Counted from the stretch's first letter, positions 15,259 to 24,306 are shown. The stretch: DNA of 64,000 nt from Flavobacterium luminosum (GCF_023635005.1 NZ_JAMLJM010000009.1:1-64000), one strand, 5' to 3'. Made by a program: numbers and translations. Notes: generated by a model from the letters alone, not told the origin.

Positions 15259-18200
15259 ATGCAAGAAGGTATTTCAGGTAAAATAGCCAATTTCTTCATC
15301 AATTCGAAACTTACCATATTATTAATGGTAGCCTTGATGATAATTGGATCATATAGTTCGTTCTTGATTCCAAGAGAAGAAGAACCACAAATTAATGTTC
15401 CTATGGCCGACGTTATGGTAGGCTATCCGGGAGCGAGTCCGGCAGAAGTGGAAAGCCGCGTTGTTAAACCCTTAGAAAAAATTATTGCAAACATCAAAGG
15501 TGTTGAACACATCCATAGTACTGCTATGAATGGACAAGCCATGATGATTGTACAATTTTATGTAGGTGAAGATATTGAAAGATCCTATGTGAAATTATAT
15601 GACGAGTTGATCAAAAATCAAAGTATGTTCCCGCAAGGTGTAATGCAACCTATGGTAAAAACACGTTCTATTGACGATGTACCCATGTTAGGTTTGACAC
15701 TTTGGAGTGAAAAATTAGATGATTTCGAAATCCGTCAATTGGCCGAGGAAGTAACCTCTGAAATTGAAAAAGTAAAAGATGTAGCTATTACCAAAGAAAT
15801 TGGTGGTAGAAACCGTCAAGTAAAAGTCGTTTTAGATAAAGATAAAATGGCTGAAAACGGAGTGGATGCCTTGAGTGTAATGCAAATGATTCAAGCGAAT
15901 AACGGAAGTTCTCAATCGGGTAGTTTTACACAAAATGATACCGAATATTTGGTGACTACAGGACAATTCCTATCTACTTCGGAAGATGTTGAAAATTTAG
16001 TAGTGGGAGTCAATCAAAATATGCCTGTTTACTTAAAACAAATTGCATCGGTTCAAGATGGGCCTTCCTCTCCAAAAAGTTATGTTTCTTTTGGTTATGG
16101 AAAAGCCAACGAAAAATATGCTAAAAATCCATCTGAATACCCTGCAGTAACCATTTCGGTAGCAAAAGTAAAAGGAGCGGATGCCATGAAAATCTCTGAA
16201 AAAATTATCCAGAGAGTAGACCAATTGAAAACCAATTTAATCCCTGACGATGTTCATGTAGAAGTAACTCGTAACTACGGAGAAACTGCTTCTCACAAAG
16301 TAAGTGAATTATTACTGCACCTTGGAGTCGCTATTTTGGCTGTAACCGTGTTGGTAATGCTGGCCATGGGTTGGAGAGGTGGATTGGTAGTATTTTTCTC
16401 AGTACCTCTAACATTTGCCTTAACGCTTTTCAGTTATTACATATTAGGATATACACTAAACCGTATCACCTTGTTTGCTTTGGTTTTTGTGGTAGGAATT
16501 GTGGTAGATGACAGTATCATCATTGCTGAAAATATGCACCGACACTTTAAGATGAAACGATTACCGTTCAAACAAGCGGCAATCTATGCCATCAATGAAG
16601 TTGGTAACCCTACTATCCTAGCGACTTTCACAGTGATTGCTGCAATTTTACCTATGGCTTTCGTTTCAGGTATGATGGGACCTTACATGAGTCCGATGCC
16701 TATTGGAGCTTCAATTGCCATGTTATTATCTTTATTCGTTGCTTTAACGGTTACTCCTTATTTGGGTTACCATTTATTACATGAAAAAGACGAACAAGAA
16801 CACAAAGAAGAGCAAGGTTTAGAAACTAGTTGGATTTATAGAATCTACAAAAGATTTGAACAACCAATGTTGGACAGCAGCAAAAAAAGATGGGCCATGT
16901 TGGGTATTACCGGTATCTTACTTTTGGGATCAATCCTAATGTTTTTTACCAAATCAGTGGCAGTGAAAATGTTACCTTTTGACAACAAAAACGAATTCCA
17001 AGTTGTAATTGATATGCCAGAAGGAACAACACTTGAACGTACCGCGGCAGTAACTAAAGAAATTGCACAATATCTTTCTACCGTTCCAGAAGTAGTAACT
17101 TATCAGAATTACGTTGGAGCTTCTGCCCCTATTACTTTTAACGGTTTAGTTCGTCATTATGACTTACGCGGTGGAAGCAATATGGCTGATATTCAAGTTA
17201 ATTTATTAGACAAAGGAGCTAGAAGCTTACAAAGTCACGATGTGGCCAAAATAGTACGTCCTGAAATTAATAAAATTGCTAAAAAATATGGTGCCAATGT
17301 AAAAGTTATTGAAGTACCGCCAGGACCTCCAGTATTATCTACTTTAGTAGCAGAGATTTATGGACCTGATTATAAAGAACAAATTAAAGTAGCTAACCAA
17401 GTTAAAAATATTCTTCAAACAACCACTGACATTGTAGATGTTGATTGGACTGTTGAAGATATTCAAACCGAGTATCAATTAGAAGTTGACAAAGAAAAAG
17501 CAATGCTAAACGGTATTGCTCCGCAACAAATTGTAGGTAACTTAACGTATTTATTACGTGAAATGCCTGTGACCAATTTATATGACGAACGTTCAAACGA
17601 TCCAGTTGGTATTGTATTAGCATTAGACGATAAAGACAAATCTTCTTTATCTGATATTCAAAATCTTAAAATAAAAGGTAGTCATGGGAATGTGGTTCCA
17701 GTAAGTGATTTGGTAAAAGTAAAACAAGATACCTTAGCTAAATCAATATACAGAAAAGACCAAAAACGTGTGGTTTATGTTACTGCAGATATGGCTGGTG
17801 CTCTTGAAAGTCCAGTATATGCTATATTGGGTATGGAAGAGAAACTTAAATCTATGCAATTACCAAAAGGGTATTCTATTAACGAATTGTATATGGAACA
17901 ACCTACCGATGAGACAAACTTCACCGTAAAATGGGACGGAGAATGGCAAATTACTTTAGAAGTATTCCGTGATTTAGGAGCTGCTTTCATGGTTGTAATT
18001 ATCATCATATACATGCTAATTGTAGGATGGTTTCAAAACTTCAAAACCCCAATGGTTATGATGGTTGCCATACCATTATCATTAGTAGGTATTGTATTAG
18101 GACACTGGTTATTAGATGCTTATTTTACTGCAACCTCTTTCATTGGAATGATTGCTTTAGCGGGTGTAATGGTACGTAATTCGGTATTATTGATTGACTT

Positions 18201-18453
18201 CATTGAAATTCGATTGAATGAAGGTATTCCAATCAAACAAGCGATTATTGAAGCAGGTGCTGTGAGAACTACTCCTATCCTACTGACTACCGGTGCTGTG
18301 GTAATTGGAGCTTCGATCATACTTTTTGATCCAATTTTCCAAGGATTAGCAATTTCATTGGTAGCTGGAGCGATTGTATCGACCTTGTTGACACTGATTG
18401 TAGTACCATTGATTTACTACATGACTGAAAGAAAAAAATGGGAAAACAACTAA
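15259..18453 (+). CDS. RND efflux transporter permease
   Basis: The full-length 1064-residue RND permease has a first TM helix near residues 18-38, two large periplasmic loops and TM blocks at about 345-500 and 885-1050. It carries the IPREEEPQI variant seen in the sulfur/heavy-anion associated HAE1-like branch, and DDSIIIAEN in TM4 with the proton-relay Asp pair. It is not of the CusA/CzcA heavy-metal type. The substrate is unknown; location in the Crp/Fnr-controlled sulfur cluster suggests a toxic sulfur- or redox-related compound. Confidence 0.88.
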   Translation: MQEGISGKIANFFINSKLTILLMVALMIIGSYSSFLIPREEEPQINVPMADVMVGYPGASPAEVESRVVKPLEKIIANIKGVEHIHSTAMNGQAMMIVQFYVGEDIERSYVKLYDELIKNQSMFPQGVMQPMVKTRSIDDVPMLGLTLWSEKLDDFEIRQLAEEVTSEIEKVKDVAITKEIGGRNRQVKVVLDKDKMAENGVDALSVMQMIQANNGSSQSGSFTQNDTEYLVTTGQFLSTSEDVENLVVGVNQNMPVYLKQIASVQDGPSSPKSYVSFGYGKANEKYAKNPSEYPAVTISVAKVKGADAMKISEKIIQRVDQLKTNLIPDDVHVEVTRNYGETASHKVSELLLHLGVAILAVTVLVMLAMGWRGGLVVFFSVPLTFALTLFSYYILGYTLNRITLFALVFVVGIVVDDSIIIAENMHRHFKMKRLPFKQAAIYAINEVGNPTILATFTVIAAILPMAFVSGMMGPYMSPMPIGASIAMLLSLFVALTVTPYLGYHLLHEKDEQEHKEEQGLETSWIYRIYKRFEQPMLDSSKKRWAMLGITGILLLGSILMFFTKSVAVKMLPFDNKNEFQVVIDMPEGTTLERTAAVTKEIAQYLSTVPEVVTYQNYVGASAPITFNGLVRHYDLRGGSNMADIQVNLLDKGARSLQSHDVAKIVRPEINKIAKKYGANVKVIEVPPGPPVLSTLVAEIYGPDYKEQIKVANQVKNILQTTTDIVDVDWTVEDIQTEYQLEVDKEKAMLNGIAPQQIVGNLTYLLREMPVTNLYDERSNDPVGIVLALDDKDKSSLSDIQNLKIKGSHGNVVPVSDLVKVKQDTLAKSIYRKDQKRVVYVTADMAGALESPVYAILGMEEKLKSMQLPKGYSINELYMEQPTDETNFTVKWDGEWQITLEVFRDLGAAFMVVIIIIYMLIVGWFQNFKTPMVMMVAIPLSLVGIVLGHWLLDAYFTATSFIGMIALAGVMVRNSVLLIDFIEIRLNEGIPIKQAIIEAGAVRTTPILLTTGAVVIGASIILFDPIFQGLAISLVAGAIVSTLLTLIVVPLIYYMTERKKWENN

Positions 18454-18454
18454 A

Positions 18455-18495
18455 AAAACGGGGTTTTGTAATAACAATTGCAAAAACCCTGTTTT
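18455..18495. terminator. Terminator after the RND operon
   Basis: AAAACGGGGTTTT pairs with AAAACCCTGTTTT with one G-T wobble, around a 15-nt loop. It lies directly after the stop at 18453. Confidence 0.7.
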
Positions 18496-18514
18496 AAACT
18501 AATACCAAATAGAT

Positions 18515-18820
18515 ATGAAATTATTAGTTATTACCGCTGTGGCAGCATTTGAAAACGACATCAAAAAAATGTTGAAGCAAGCCCAAGTTAAAGGATATTC
18601 GTACCAAAATGTTAAGGGCTATATTGATATTTCTGAAAAAGAGACTGAAGATAATTGGTTTGGATCAGAAATGAATGAAAACGAATCGGTAGTTTTTTAC
18701 GCTTTCCTTGATCAGCAACACGTCAACACTTTTTTTGATCTAGCTGCGGTTTTTAACGAACAACAAGAAAGTTTATCAAAAATACATATTGCTTCCTTTG
18801 AAGTAGAAAAACACAATTAA
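18515..18820 (+). CDS. Small PII/CutA-like protein (uncertain)
   Basis: The 101-residue soluble protein begins MKLLVITAVAAFENDIKKML, contains GYSYQNVKGYIDIS, then VVFYAFLDQQHVNTFFDLAAVFNE and a final strand KIHIASFEVEK. This beta-alpha-beta x2 order resembles the PII/DUF3240 type of ferredoxin-like fold, often placed next to RND pumps, but I do not see a diagnostic T-loop. It follows the RND terminator and precedes a DUF2892 gene, with which it is probably cotranscribed. Confidence 0.6.
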   Translation: MKLLVITAVAAFENDIKKMLKQAQVKGYSYQNVKGYIDISEKETEDNWFGSEMNENESVVFYAFLDQQHVNTFFDLAAVFNEQQESLSKIHIASFEVEKHN

Positions 18821-18840
18821 TCCAATTAAAACCATAGAAT

Positions 18841-19026
18841 ATGAAAAATAGAATCGTTAGAGCTTTTGCTGGTTCCTTTATTTTAATCAGCCTACTTTTA
18901 GCTCATTATGTAAGTCCCAACTGGTACTGGTTTACCGCTTTCGTGGGTGCTAACTTATTACAGTCTTCCATCACCAAATGGTGTTTATTAGAAGTAATAT
19001 TGACTAAATTGGGAGTGAAAGATTAA
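18841..19026 (+). CDS. DUF2892 (YgaP-type) small membrane protein
   Basis: The 61-residue protein has two hydrophobic segments and the DUF2892 pattern (NRIVRAFAGSFILISLLLAHY ... ANLLQSSITKWCLLEVILTKLG), including the conserved Cys before the C-terminus. It may serve as a membrane partner in sulfur handling, like the protein at 11065. Its 3' end overlaps the convergent gene by 4 bp. Confidence 0.8.
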   Translation: MKNRIVRAFAGSFILISLLLAHYVSPNWYWFTAFVGANLLQSSITKWCLLEVILTKLGVKD

Positions 19027-19163
19027 TTTTCACTTTCCTTACTTTTTTTTAAAATGGCTTTAAGTTGGGCTTTTCGCTCAACTTTTGCTATTTTATCTTT
19101 TGACTTAGCTTTGTGTAACTTGTCATTGTATTTTTTAATATTTTCCTGATTTTTTCTACTCAT
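19023..19163 (-). CDS. Small Lys-rich protein of unknown function
   Basis: This 46-residue protein (MSRKNQENIKKYNDKLHKAK...) is highly basic and helical. Its ATG overlaps the TGA stop of the upstream gene in an ATGA arrangement, which strongly suggests translational coupling. I recall similar short Lys-rich proteins in Flavobacteriaceae, but have no function for them. Confidence 0.6.
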   Translation of the reverse strand: MSRKNQENIKKYNDKLHKAKSKDKIAKVERKAQLKAILKKSKESEN

Positions 19164-19714
19164 AAATAGTTTCTTTTAATTTCTTCTAAAGTAAGGTTGG
19201 TATAAATTAAATCCGTTACTATTTGTTTTCGCAATTCCTCTAAATCAGCTACTGCAAAATGCTTACTCCAATTCGTCAATTCAATAATATTTTTTGCTTG
19301 TCGGATTCGTTTCATAGTATCGGCTGAAGTACGTAATACCGCTCTTCCATCATAAAGTGGATTGTTTTTATGCTGATATAGTACTGTTTTCGTGGTAAAA
19401 TCAACTTCTAGATAATACAAAAAATCCCATGGATTGTCTTCATAAAAGTCGTTCCAAAGAGCAAATCCTAATTTAATTTTAGGGTGTTCATTAAGACCTT
19501 TATCAATCAAACGCCACTTGCAATTCCCTAAACGTCCCCAATGATTGGACAAACGATACAATCCCTTTTCAGTATAAAAATAAACACTGCCTGAATCACT
19601 GCAATAATCGGGTTCTTTTCCTTGTATTTCCGTTCGGGAAACTTCTGTAAAAACACAAAATGTATTTTTAAATGTATTGGAAGGCGGAATAATTTTCGTA
19701 GTATTTTCTATCAA
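19160..19714 (-). CDS. Conserved hypothetical protein of Flavobacteriaceae
   Basis: The 184-residue cytoplasmic protein has no family I can name. It is rich in aromatic residues (GSVYFYTEKGLYRLSNHWGRLGNCKWRL; FALWNDFYEDNPWDFLYYLEVDF), and its last 60 residues are helical (TMKRIRQAKNIIEL ... LEEIKRNYL). It is divergent from the DUF4369-TlpA gene at 19799 and is coupled by an ATGA overlap to the 46-residue gene downstream. Confidence 0.7.
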   Translation of the reverse strand: MIENTTKIIPPSNTFKNTFCVFTEVSRTEIQGKEPDYCSDSGSVYFYTEKGLYRLSNHWGRLGNCKWRLIDKGLNEHPKIKLGFALWNDFYEDNPWDFLYYLEVDFTTKTVLYQHKNNPLYDGRAVLRTSADTMKRIRQAKNIIELTNWSKHFAVADLEELRKQIVTDLIYTNLTLEEIKRNYL

Positions 19715-19798
19715 TTTTTAGGAATATTAAATAAAATTTAAAATTAGTTTAAAATACATACAAATACGTTATTTTTGCCTGCAAAATTAGTAAAACAA

Positions 19799-20946
19799 AT
19801 GAAAAAATTAGTTCTAGTTACCCTTTCAGTTGTTGCTGTTTCATGTAACGGTATTATTGGAAACGGGTACAAAATTTCCGGAGAAATTAACGGATTAGCC
19901 GATGGCACAAAAGTATTTTTAGAAAAACAAGATGAACAAACAGGAATGCCCGTATCAGTAGACACAGTTACTATTGAAAAAGGTAAATTCGTTTTCGAAG
20001 GTGAAGCCAAAGAACCGGTAATTCATGGAATTCGTTTTGAAAGCATCCCTAATGCTGGATTTGCTCTTTTCGTAGAAAAAGGTAATATTTCTGCTAAGGT
20101 TAATAAAGATAGTATTGGTTTAGCTAAAATAGCGGGTACTTACAACAATGATGAATTAAGCAAATACATCAAATTTAATACTGATTTCGAGAAAAAATTC
20201 TTAGACTTCAGACAAAAAAATATGCCTATCTATCAGGAAGCTGAAAAGAAAAAAGATACGGTAACGATGAACAAATTAAACAAAGAATTAGTGGCTTTCC
20301 AAAACGAAAGAGTTTCTTATAACGAGAAATACATCGAGAGCAACCCTAAATCGATGTTATCATTAATTTTTGTTCAAGGAATGTTTGGATCACAAACTCC
20401 TGATTTAGCTAAAATCAAAAAATTCTACGACAACTTGGATAGTGAACTAAAAGAAACTACCGTTGGTAAAAAAATAAAAAAACAAATTGAAGAGTCTGAA
20501 AAAGGAGCTCAAGGAAAAAAAAAACTGAATTAGGAAATAAAGCACCAGAGTTTAGTGCAAAAAATCCTGAAGGAAAAGTTATTTCTTTAAAGCAATCTTT
20601 AGGAAAAGTAACACTAATAGATTTCTGGGCTTCGTGGTGTGCTCCTTGTAGAAAAGAAAATCCTAATGTAGTGGCACTTTATAAAGAATTACACTCTAAA
20701 GGTTTAAACATCATAGGAGTGTCTTTAGACAAAGATGCAGCTAAATGGAAAGAAGCCATTGTTAAAGATCAATTACAATGGAATCATGTATCTAATTTAC
20801 AATTTTGGGACGAGCCTATTGCAAAAGAGTACGGTGTAGAAAGTATTCCTTCTACTTTTCTTTTGGATTCTAAAGGAACTATTGTGGCTAAGAATCTTTA
20901 CGGAGCCGAATTAAAAGCCAAAATTTTGGAATTATTAGCAAAATAA
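19799..20946 (+). pseudogene. DUF4369-thioredoxin (TlpA-like) lipoprotein gene, frameshifted at an A10 tract
   Basis: The first part (19799-20533, 244 residues) has a lipoprotein signal (C16) and a DUF4369 domain, then a helical linker. It stops at KKKLN just after a run of ten A (20515-20524). The second part continues in another frame to 20946: ELGNKAPEFSAKNPEG, then DFWASWCAPCRKENPN (redox WCAPC), SIPSTFLLDSKG and a normal C-terminus. Removing one A from the tract would restore a 381-residue protein, the usual length for this Bacteroidota family of periplasmic thiol-disulfide reductases. The cause may be a sequencing or assembly error, a real mutation, or slippage. Both halves are otherwise undamaged. 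Confidence 0.8.
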
Positions 20947-20968
20947 TCCAAATTTCATACAAAGAACG

Positions 20969-20996
20969 AAAAGCTCAGGAAAACCTGAGCTTTTTT
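20969..20996 (+). terminator. Rho-independent terminator after the TlpA-like gene
   Basis: AAAAGCTCAGG and CCTGAGCTTTT form an 11-bp perfect stem with an AAAA loop and a T run. Confidence 0.88.
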
Positions 20997-21051
20997 ATTT
21001 TATTTACAATCAACCACTTAGAAAAAAGCTTAAAAATAACTTACTTTTTTG

Positions 21052-21082
21052 TTTGCAAAACAGAAAAACAGTTCTATATTTG
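21052..21082 (+). promoter_or_regulatory. Consensus promoter of tRNA-Tyr
   Basis: TTTG (21052-21055), 19 bp, then TATATTTG (21075-21082): a full match to the Bacteroidota -33/-7 consensus. It lies 36 bp before the mature tRNA. Confidence 0.8.
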
Positions 21083-21118
21083 CAACCGCTTACAAGGCGA
21101 ACAATTATTGAAATTGTT

Positions 21119-21199
21119 GGGGAGATACTCAAGCGGCCAACGAGGACGGACTGTAAATCCGTTGGGAAACCTTCGCAGGTTCGAATCCTGCTCTCCCCA
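21119..21199 (+). tRNA. tRNA-Tyr (anticodon GTA)
   Basis: The 81-nt class II tRNA has a 7-bp acceptor stem (GGGGAGA/TCTCCCC), anticodon stem ACGGA/TCCGT around CTGTAAA (GTA at 21153-21155), a long variable arm, and T stem GCAGG/CCTGC with TTCGAAT. The discriminator is A; CCA is not encoded. It is the last clearly chromosomal gene before the recombinase and may be near the integration site. Confidence 0.95.
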
Positions 21200-21222
21200 C
21201 AAACAAAAAAACAAATGGTATC

Positions 21223-21258
21223 AAAACCCAGTAAATCTTAGGAATTACTGGGTTTTTG
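21223..21258 (+). terminator. Terminator after tRNA-Tyr
   Basis: AAAACCCAGTAA and TTACTGGGTTTT form a 12-bp perfect stem with a 10-nt loop, followed by T's. Confidence 0.85.
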
Positions 21259-21310
21259 CTTTTTAGCTACTTTCAAAATATTCATTCAATCTTAAATCTT
21301 AAGGGATAAA

Positions 21311-21350
21311 ATCGAGACCCTGAAAAAAAACTCAAATTTAGGGTCTCGAT
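21311..21350. repeat. 11-bp inverted repeat between tRNA-Tyr and the integrase
   Basis: ATCGAGACCCT and AGGGTCTCGAT are perfectly complementary around an 18-nt A-rich loop. There is no T run on the plus side, so a terminator is not certain. Its place between the tRNA and integrase makes it a candidate element-end feature. Confidence 0.5.
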
Positions 21351-21407
21351 AAATTCACTTAAGCCTTGCAAACACAGTACTATCAACCTGTTCAATGCCC
21401 AGTTCAA

Positions 21408-21421
21408 AAGATGTACATCTT
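21408..21421. promoter_or_regulatory. 14-bp perfect palindrome upstream of the integrase
   Basis: AAGATGTACATCTT is a perfect palindrome 52 bp before the integrase start codon. It is likely an operator or recombinase/Xis-related site in the int promoter region. Confidence 0.45.
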
Positions 21422-21473
21422 GTTTGTTATTACTCAGAAATTTAAATTGAATAATAATTAAAAGGTTACCATT

Positions 21474-22712
21474 ATGAAAACAAAAATCACTCTCCATTTT
21501 TATGCTAAAAGCACAAAAGTGAATGCTAACGGCAAATTACCAATTTATGTTCGACTAACTGTAAATGGCCAACGACTTGAATTTAGCTCTAAAAAATTCA
21601 TAGAAAAAACCAAATGGTCCTCTGAGCTAGCCAAAATGAAAGGCAATACAGAAGAAGCCCGATCAATTAATAGTTACCTTGATATGATGCGATCTAAGGT
21701 TTTGAGTGCCGAAATGGAATTACTACACAAAGAAGAAGAGCTATCCATTGAAAATTTCCAGTCGATACTGCTTGAGAAAAATAAGAATCATAGAATGTTG
21801 GTACCGGTTTTCCAAGACCATAATAACAAAATGAAAGAGCTTATAGGAAAGAAATATGCTCCAGGAACATTGCAGCGTTTTGAGATTACTTTAAATCATA
21901 TCCAAAACTTTCTGCAATGGAAATACAATGTCTCTGATATCCGAATCGACAAGGTAGACCATTGTTTCATTACCGAACTTGAATTCTATTTAAGAAGCGT
22001 AAAAAATTGCAGCAATAATACATCTGTGAAGTATGTCCGTAATTTCAGAAAAATTATAAAGATTTGCCTAAACAATGACTGGTTAGAAAAGAATCCATTC
22101 AGCAAATACGAAGGAAAGGTTATTGAGGTCGATAAAGAGTTTCTAACCGAAGAAGAAATACAAAAAATCTACACTAAGAAATTCATAAATGCCCGTCTCG
22201 AATTAGTAAGGGACATATTCATTTTTTGCTGCTTTACAGGTTTGGCCTACATTGATGTGCAACAATTACGAAAAGACCATTTGGGAATTGGTATTGATGG
22301 TAATAAATGGATATTCAAAAACAGACAGAAAACAGATACCAGATCTAAAATACCCCTACTCCCTATTGCGGAAGAATTAATACAGAAGTATTCTGACCAT
22401 CCGAAATGCATTAATGAGGATAGAATTCTGCCAGTATTAAGCAATCAGAAGATGAATAGCTATCTAAAAGAAATTGGAGACGTGTGCGGCATTCAAAAAG
22501 AAATAACCTTCCACATGGCCAGACACTCATTTGCAACGTCTGTAACGCTTACTAATGGCGTTCCCATTGAGAGCGTAAGCAAAATGCTCGGTCACAAAAG
22601 CCTAAGAACAACACAACACTATGCAAAGATTGTAGACAAACGAGTAAGCGATGACATGGCTATACTAAAGCAAAAATTATCAATGCAGAATCTTCAAAGC
22701 AAGCAAGCTTAA
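21474..22712 (+). CDS. Tyrosine recombinase (Bacteroidota integrative-element integrase)
   Basis: This 412-residue recombinase has an arm-binding domain (about 1-90; TLHFYAKSTKVNANGKLPIYVRL), a SAM-like core-binding domain (about 110-210) and a catalytic domain (about 220-395). Visible catalytic residues are K286 (NRQKTDTRSKIPL), H347-M-A-R350 (FHMARHSFAT), H374 (MLGHKS) and the nucleophile Y383 (TTQHYAKI). The first Arg of the usual RHRY set is replaced in CFTGLAYIDV (A258). The same loss is established for the CTnDOT integrase, which supports a conjugative-element integrase of that group. Orientation is away from tRNA-Tyr, with the element extending to the right. Confidence 0.9.
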   Translation: MKTKITLHFYAKSTKVNANGKLPIYVRLTVNGQRLEFSSKKFIEKTKWSSELAKMKGNTEEARSINSYLDMMRSKVLSAEMELLHKEEELSIENFQSILLEKNKNHRMLVPVFQDHNNKMKELIGKKYAPGTLQRFEITLNHIQNFLQWKYNVSDIRIDKVDHCFITELEFYLRSVKNCSNNTSVKYVRNFRKIIKICLNNDWLEKNPFSKYEGKVIEVDKEFLTEEEIQKIYTKKFINARLELVRDIFIFCCFTGLAYIDVQQLRKDHLGIGIDGNKWIFKNRQKTDTRSKIPLLPIAEELIQKYSDHPKCINEDRILPVLSNQKMNSYLKEIGDVCGIQKEITFHMARHSFATSVTLTNGVPIESVSKMLGHKSLRTTQHYAKIVDKRVSDDMAILKQKLSMQNLQSKQA

Positions 22713-22718
22713 TTATTA

Positions 22719-22760
22719 TTCTAGGCGATTTATTACAAGTTTATCGCCTAGAATATTTTC
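22719..22760. terminator. Terminator between convergent int and the 67-residue gene
   Basis: ATTCTAGGCGAT and ATCGCCTAGAAT form a 12-bp perfect stem with a 13-nt loop and AT-rich flanks on both sides. It serves the two convergent genes. Confidence 0.8.
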
Positions 22761-22773
22761 ATTTAATTTTTCT

Positions 22774-22977
22774 TTAACCTAAAATATGGGGTTCAACATC
22801 TTCATATTTTAAGCCTGCATATTGGCAGAATTCTTCTATGCTCACAAAGTTGTCTTTGGTCTTATTCAGACCGTCTCTGATTTTTTGAAGAAGTCTTGTA
22901 CTTTGACGATAACTTTTCCCTGTAATACGTTGTATGTCCTTTGGGTAGATACATACTCTTTTAGGCTCTGATTTCAT
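22774..22977 (-). CDS. Small DNA-binding-like protein of unknown function
   Basis: The 67-residue protein starts MKSEPKRVCIYPKDIQRITGKSYRQSTRLLQKIR. It resembles a conserved short Flavobacteriaceae protein, often found as a lone gene. The region DIQRITGKSYRQSTRLLQKIRDGL looks like a helix-turn-helix. A regulatory role in the element is plausible but unproven. Confidence 0.65.
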   Translation of the reverse strand: MKSEPKRVCIYPKDIQRITGKSYRQSTRLLQKIRDGLNKTKDNFVSIEEFCQYAGLKYEDVEPHILG

Positions 22978-23243
22978 ACTTTATCTATGCTTTTGATATG
23001 GCTTTACTATACTTGATTTATTATCTTGGAGAGCTAAAATAGATAATTATCAGAGACGTTTTTAGTGGTCATTTATGTTTGGTATGGACATTTATATCAT
23101 TTGATGTCATTTGGTTTAATATGATTAATTAAAGTATTGAATTAATTATAACATTTGCCCTTGAATCCTTCAGAAATTGTTGCAACAAGATGAAGATTTA
23201 TGAATTTGAAAACGAATTATTAATCTAATCTATTTGAAATATT
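22978..23243. other. Intergenic region upstream of the three-gene module
   Basis: An AT-rich stretch of 266 bp between divergent genes contains a perfect GATAATTATC palindrome (23042-23051). A 12-codon uORF lies at 23190-23228 (starting ATGAAGATTTATGAA and ending in TAA). Nothing else was recognised. It must hold the promoters of both neighbours. Confidence 0.45.
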
Positions 23244-23999
23244 ATGGCTAGACAGAAAGGCATAATTAAACTAAAGGGTACTATCGGGGATATTACTTTT
23301 TATAAAACACAGGACGGGCATTTGGCCCGTGAAAAAGGCGGAATTGATGCGAGCAGAATTGCGAGTGATCCAGCCTTTCAGAGAACAAGAGAAAACGGTT
23401 CTGAGTTTGGAAGAGCTGGGAAAGCCGGTAAGGTTTTGAGAACATCATTAAGAGGTTTGCTTTTGAATTCTGCCGATGGTAGAATGGTAAGCCGATTGAC
23501 GCAGCGAATGGTAAAAGTTATTCAGGCTGACACAACCAGTGAGCGTGGTTTACGAAACGTTATTGATGGTGAGGCAGAATTGCTGGCAGGTTTTGAATTT
23601 AACATTAGAGGTAAATTGGGGACAAGTTTATTTGCTCCATTTGTAGCAACTATTGATCGAGTAACAGGTACTATTAAGGTTGATTTGGCTTCATTCATTC
23701 CTTCTAATATGATTGCTGCACCAACCGGAACAACGCACTTTAAAATTATTTCAGCAGGTACTGAAATTGATTTTGAAGCAGAAACCTTTATTGAAGCTCA
23801 TTCCGAAACGGCTATTTTGCCTTGGGATACTACCGCAACTGCCGTTATCAGTCAAACGAATATGGTAACTGCGAATAGTACACATCCTTTGTTTTTAGCA
23901 TTGGGAATTGAGTTCTATCAGCAGGTAAATGGTCAGATGTATCCTTTGAAAAATGGAGCGTTTAACCCATTAGCGTTGGTTTCTGTAAGCGGATTGTAA
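23244..23999 (+). CDS. Uncharacterised 251-residue protein with basic N-terminus and beta-rich C-terminus
   Basis: I do not recognise a named family. The first 80 residues are rich in Gly, Lys and Arg (MARQKGIIKLKGTIGDITFYKTQDGHLAREKGG; SEFGRAGKAGKVLRTSLRGLLL). Residues 85-125 look helical and charged. The remainder (FEFNIRGKLGTSLFAPFVATIDRVTGTIKVDLASF ... SGL) is rich in beta-forming residues with no signal peptide or TM helix. A basic N-terminal arm plus a beta-sandwich-like body is a layout shared by some structural virion or nucleic-acid-coating proteins. That is only an analogy. It begins a tight three-gene unit with two small membrane proteins, ending in a terminator. Confidence 0.7.
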   Translation: MARQKGIIKLKGTIGDITFYKTQDGHLAREKGGIDASRIASDPAFQRTRENGSEFGRAGKAGKVLRTSLRGLLLNSADGRMVSRLTQRMVKVIQADTTSERGLRNVIDGEAELLAGFEFNIRGKLGTSLFAPFVATIDRVTGTIKVDLASFIPSNMIAAPTGTTHFKIISAGTEIDFEAETFIEAHSETAILPWDTTATAVISQTNMVTANSTHPLFLALGIEFYQQVNGQMYPLKNGAFNPLALVSVSGL

Positions 24000-24027
24000 T
24001 AGTGTCTAATCTTAAAATAGAGAATTT

Positions 24028-24306
24028 ATGAATGTAGTTGAAAGAGCTAAGGCTCCAACACCAAAGTTTTTCAGAGTTTTGAGAACCGTAGGTTTAGCAT
24101 TATTGGCAGTAAGTGGTAGCATTGTTGCTGCTCCTGTTGCCTTACCAGCAATTATAGTTACAGTAGCCGGTTATGCTGCACTCGCCGGTACTGTTTTATC
24201 TGCTGTTAGTCAGGTTACGGTTGATGATGATGCAAAACGTGAGCATGAAATTGTAAAACGCCTACAGGAAGAAAATAAATACTTACCTCGTGATGGAATC
24301 AAATAA
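24028..24306 (+). CDS. Small membrane protein of the three-gene module
   Basis: The 92-residue protein has two adjacent hydrophobic segments (VLRTVGLALLAVSGSIVAAPVALPAIIV, VAGYAALAGTVLSAVSQV) and a charged C-terminal tail (DDDAKREHEIVKRLQEENKYL). No known family is recognised. It starts 28 bp after the 251-residue gene, and its end overlaps the next gene. A holin-like or membrane-anchoring role is possible but not shown. Confidence 0.65.
   Translation: MNVVERAKAPTPKFFRVLRTVGLALLAVSGSIVAAPVALPAIIVTVAGYAALAGTVLSAVSQVTVDDDAKREHEIVKRLQEENKYLPRDGIK

Noticed and set aside
21053..21241. Open frame over the tRNA-Tyr gene
   Set aside because: It overlaps a complete tRNA with its own promoter and terminator.
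21223..21258. attL core in the tRNA terminator
   Set aside because: No repeat of this sequence was found further to the right within the window, so no attachment core can be assigned.
23190..23228. 12-codon uORF before the 251-residue gene
   Set aside because: Short ORFs like this are expected by chance; no stem pair or attenuation signal was found around it.
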